From SIG454 sp045646365 (GTDB lineage: Bacteria > Bacillota > Clostridia > Monoglobales > Monoglobaceae): a stretch of DNA of 39,456 nucleotides. A program made the position numbers and the translations under genes. The first letter of the stretch is position 1. Each line of letters begins with the position of its first letter. The stretch is taken from the NCBI GenBank assembly GCA_045646365.1, contig JAZRKP010000019.1, positions 1-39,456 of the forward strand. Reading direction: 5' to 3'. The notes beneath the pieces are model-generated. The model saw only the letters and a list, made by a program, of their open reading frames with translations. It ran no database searches and was not told where the DNA came from. Below are positions 38,990-39,456 of the stretch, one piece after another.

Positions 38990-39456
38990 ATGAATGAATA
39001 CATGAGCAAGACCGAAAGGATTCAAAGATATATTAAAGAAGTCCTGGCCGATGAGAAAAAACATTCAACAAAAGAGATAATCGAGTATGTAGATGACAAA
39101 CTCAAGGAAAACGGCGACTTTGTTTTTCAAGTTAATTCATATGTAAACGCAGCTATGAGAATACTTATGAAAAATGAAGACTATGCCAAAGTTGCATACG
39201 GAATGTATCAAAAAGGAGGTATTCCATATACTCCTGCATCAAAGAGGATAGAATCAGAAAGTGACTTGGAGAAAATAGACGTCAGAGCTGCAATGGTATC
39301 AGTTAAGGCATATGCAAAGAACTTTGATGAACTCTTTGCTCGAAAATCCCCCTTTACGGATATGGACACAAACGAAGAAGCATCATATTGGGCAATCAAG
39401 AAACATTCATTGGATGTGGCGAAGTCCCTCAGAGAAAATGCGGACAAGTTGTTTCA
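38990..39456 (+). CDS. accessory hypothetical protein, cut by the window edge
   Basis: ATG 38990 follows GGAGGT and the frame stays open for 155 codons to the end of the window. The N-terminal ~60 residues (RIQRYIKEVLADEKKHSTKE through VNSYVNAAMRILMKNE) have the look of a winged-helix-type domain. The region after residue ~75 is charged and helical. I do not recognise the family. It probably forms an operon with the preceding gene. Confidence 0.75.
   Translation, partial: MNEYMSKTERIQRYIKEVLADEKKHSTKEIIEYVDDKLKENGDFVFQVNSYVNAAMRILMKNEDYAKVAYGMYQKGGIPYTPASKRIESESDLEKIDVRAAMVSVKAYAKNFDELFARKSPFTDMDTNEEASYWAIKKHSLDVAKSLRENADKLF

Overview
The window is a low-GC chromosomal segment from an endospore-forming, anaerobic member of the Clostridia (Bacillota). 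The evidence is a complete spoIIAA-spoIIAB-sigF operon, a gerA-type germination operon, a YtxC-like sporulation protein, an FprA flavodiiron/rubredoxin pair, meso-diaminopimelate dehydrogenase, and many sigma-A promoters with 17-bp spacers in front of AGGAGG-type ribosome binding sites. I cannot name the genus from sequence alone.

Layout. Positions 1-2400 are accessory DNA. They hold the end of an unrecognised gene, a tiny ORF, and three unrelated small genes that each sit behind a copy of the same roughly 70-nt leader (dyad, -10-like box, CCTTG...CAAGG stem-loop, ribosome binding site). This ends in paired TTGTCGTA repeats next to tRNA-fMet, which look like integrase arm sites. Positions 2427-2818 are a tRNA-Leu / decayed tRNA-fMet copy / tRNA-fMet transcription unit. 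Positions 2875-28021 are core chromosome: an AbrB regulator; a gerA-gerB-gerC operon followed by a 56-codon two-helix membrane protein; MgtC; the spoIIA operon; a heterodimeric ABC exporter; a five-gene coupled operon (three M42 peptidase paralogues, a YnbB-type PLP lyase, an eight-cysteine miniprotein); an AbrB-like regulator with a glycosyltransferase; an EF-G-like GTPase; a HAD phosphatase with an RluA-type pseudouridine synthase; HPr; UvrC; a DUF6873-type protein; and YtxC.

Positions 28074-28705 hold tRNA-Asn, whose 3' end is repeated 233 bp downstream across a GC-rich, hairpin-dense insert with no credible gene. Positions 28706-37826 are core metabolism: an FAD oxidoreductase, Ddh and WecB (cell-wall precursors), GalT-GalK and a ROK glucokinase (galactose and glucose entry), a YitT membrane protein, and FprA-rubredoxin (oxygen detoxification). 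tRNA-Pro (37955-38030) is followed by a second accessory block with two genes of the kind found in clostridial conjugative elements; the last runs off the window.

The items I consider most worth following are the repeated leader ahead of three unrelated accessory genes, the candidate germinant-receptor D subunit at 3194-3364, the eight-cysteine miniprotein and ligand-less M42 paralogue in one coupled operon, and the tRNA-Asn-flanked GC-rich insert. Function assignments rest on motifs recognised by eye; no database search was run.
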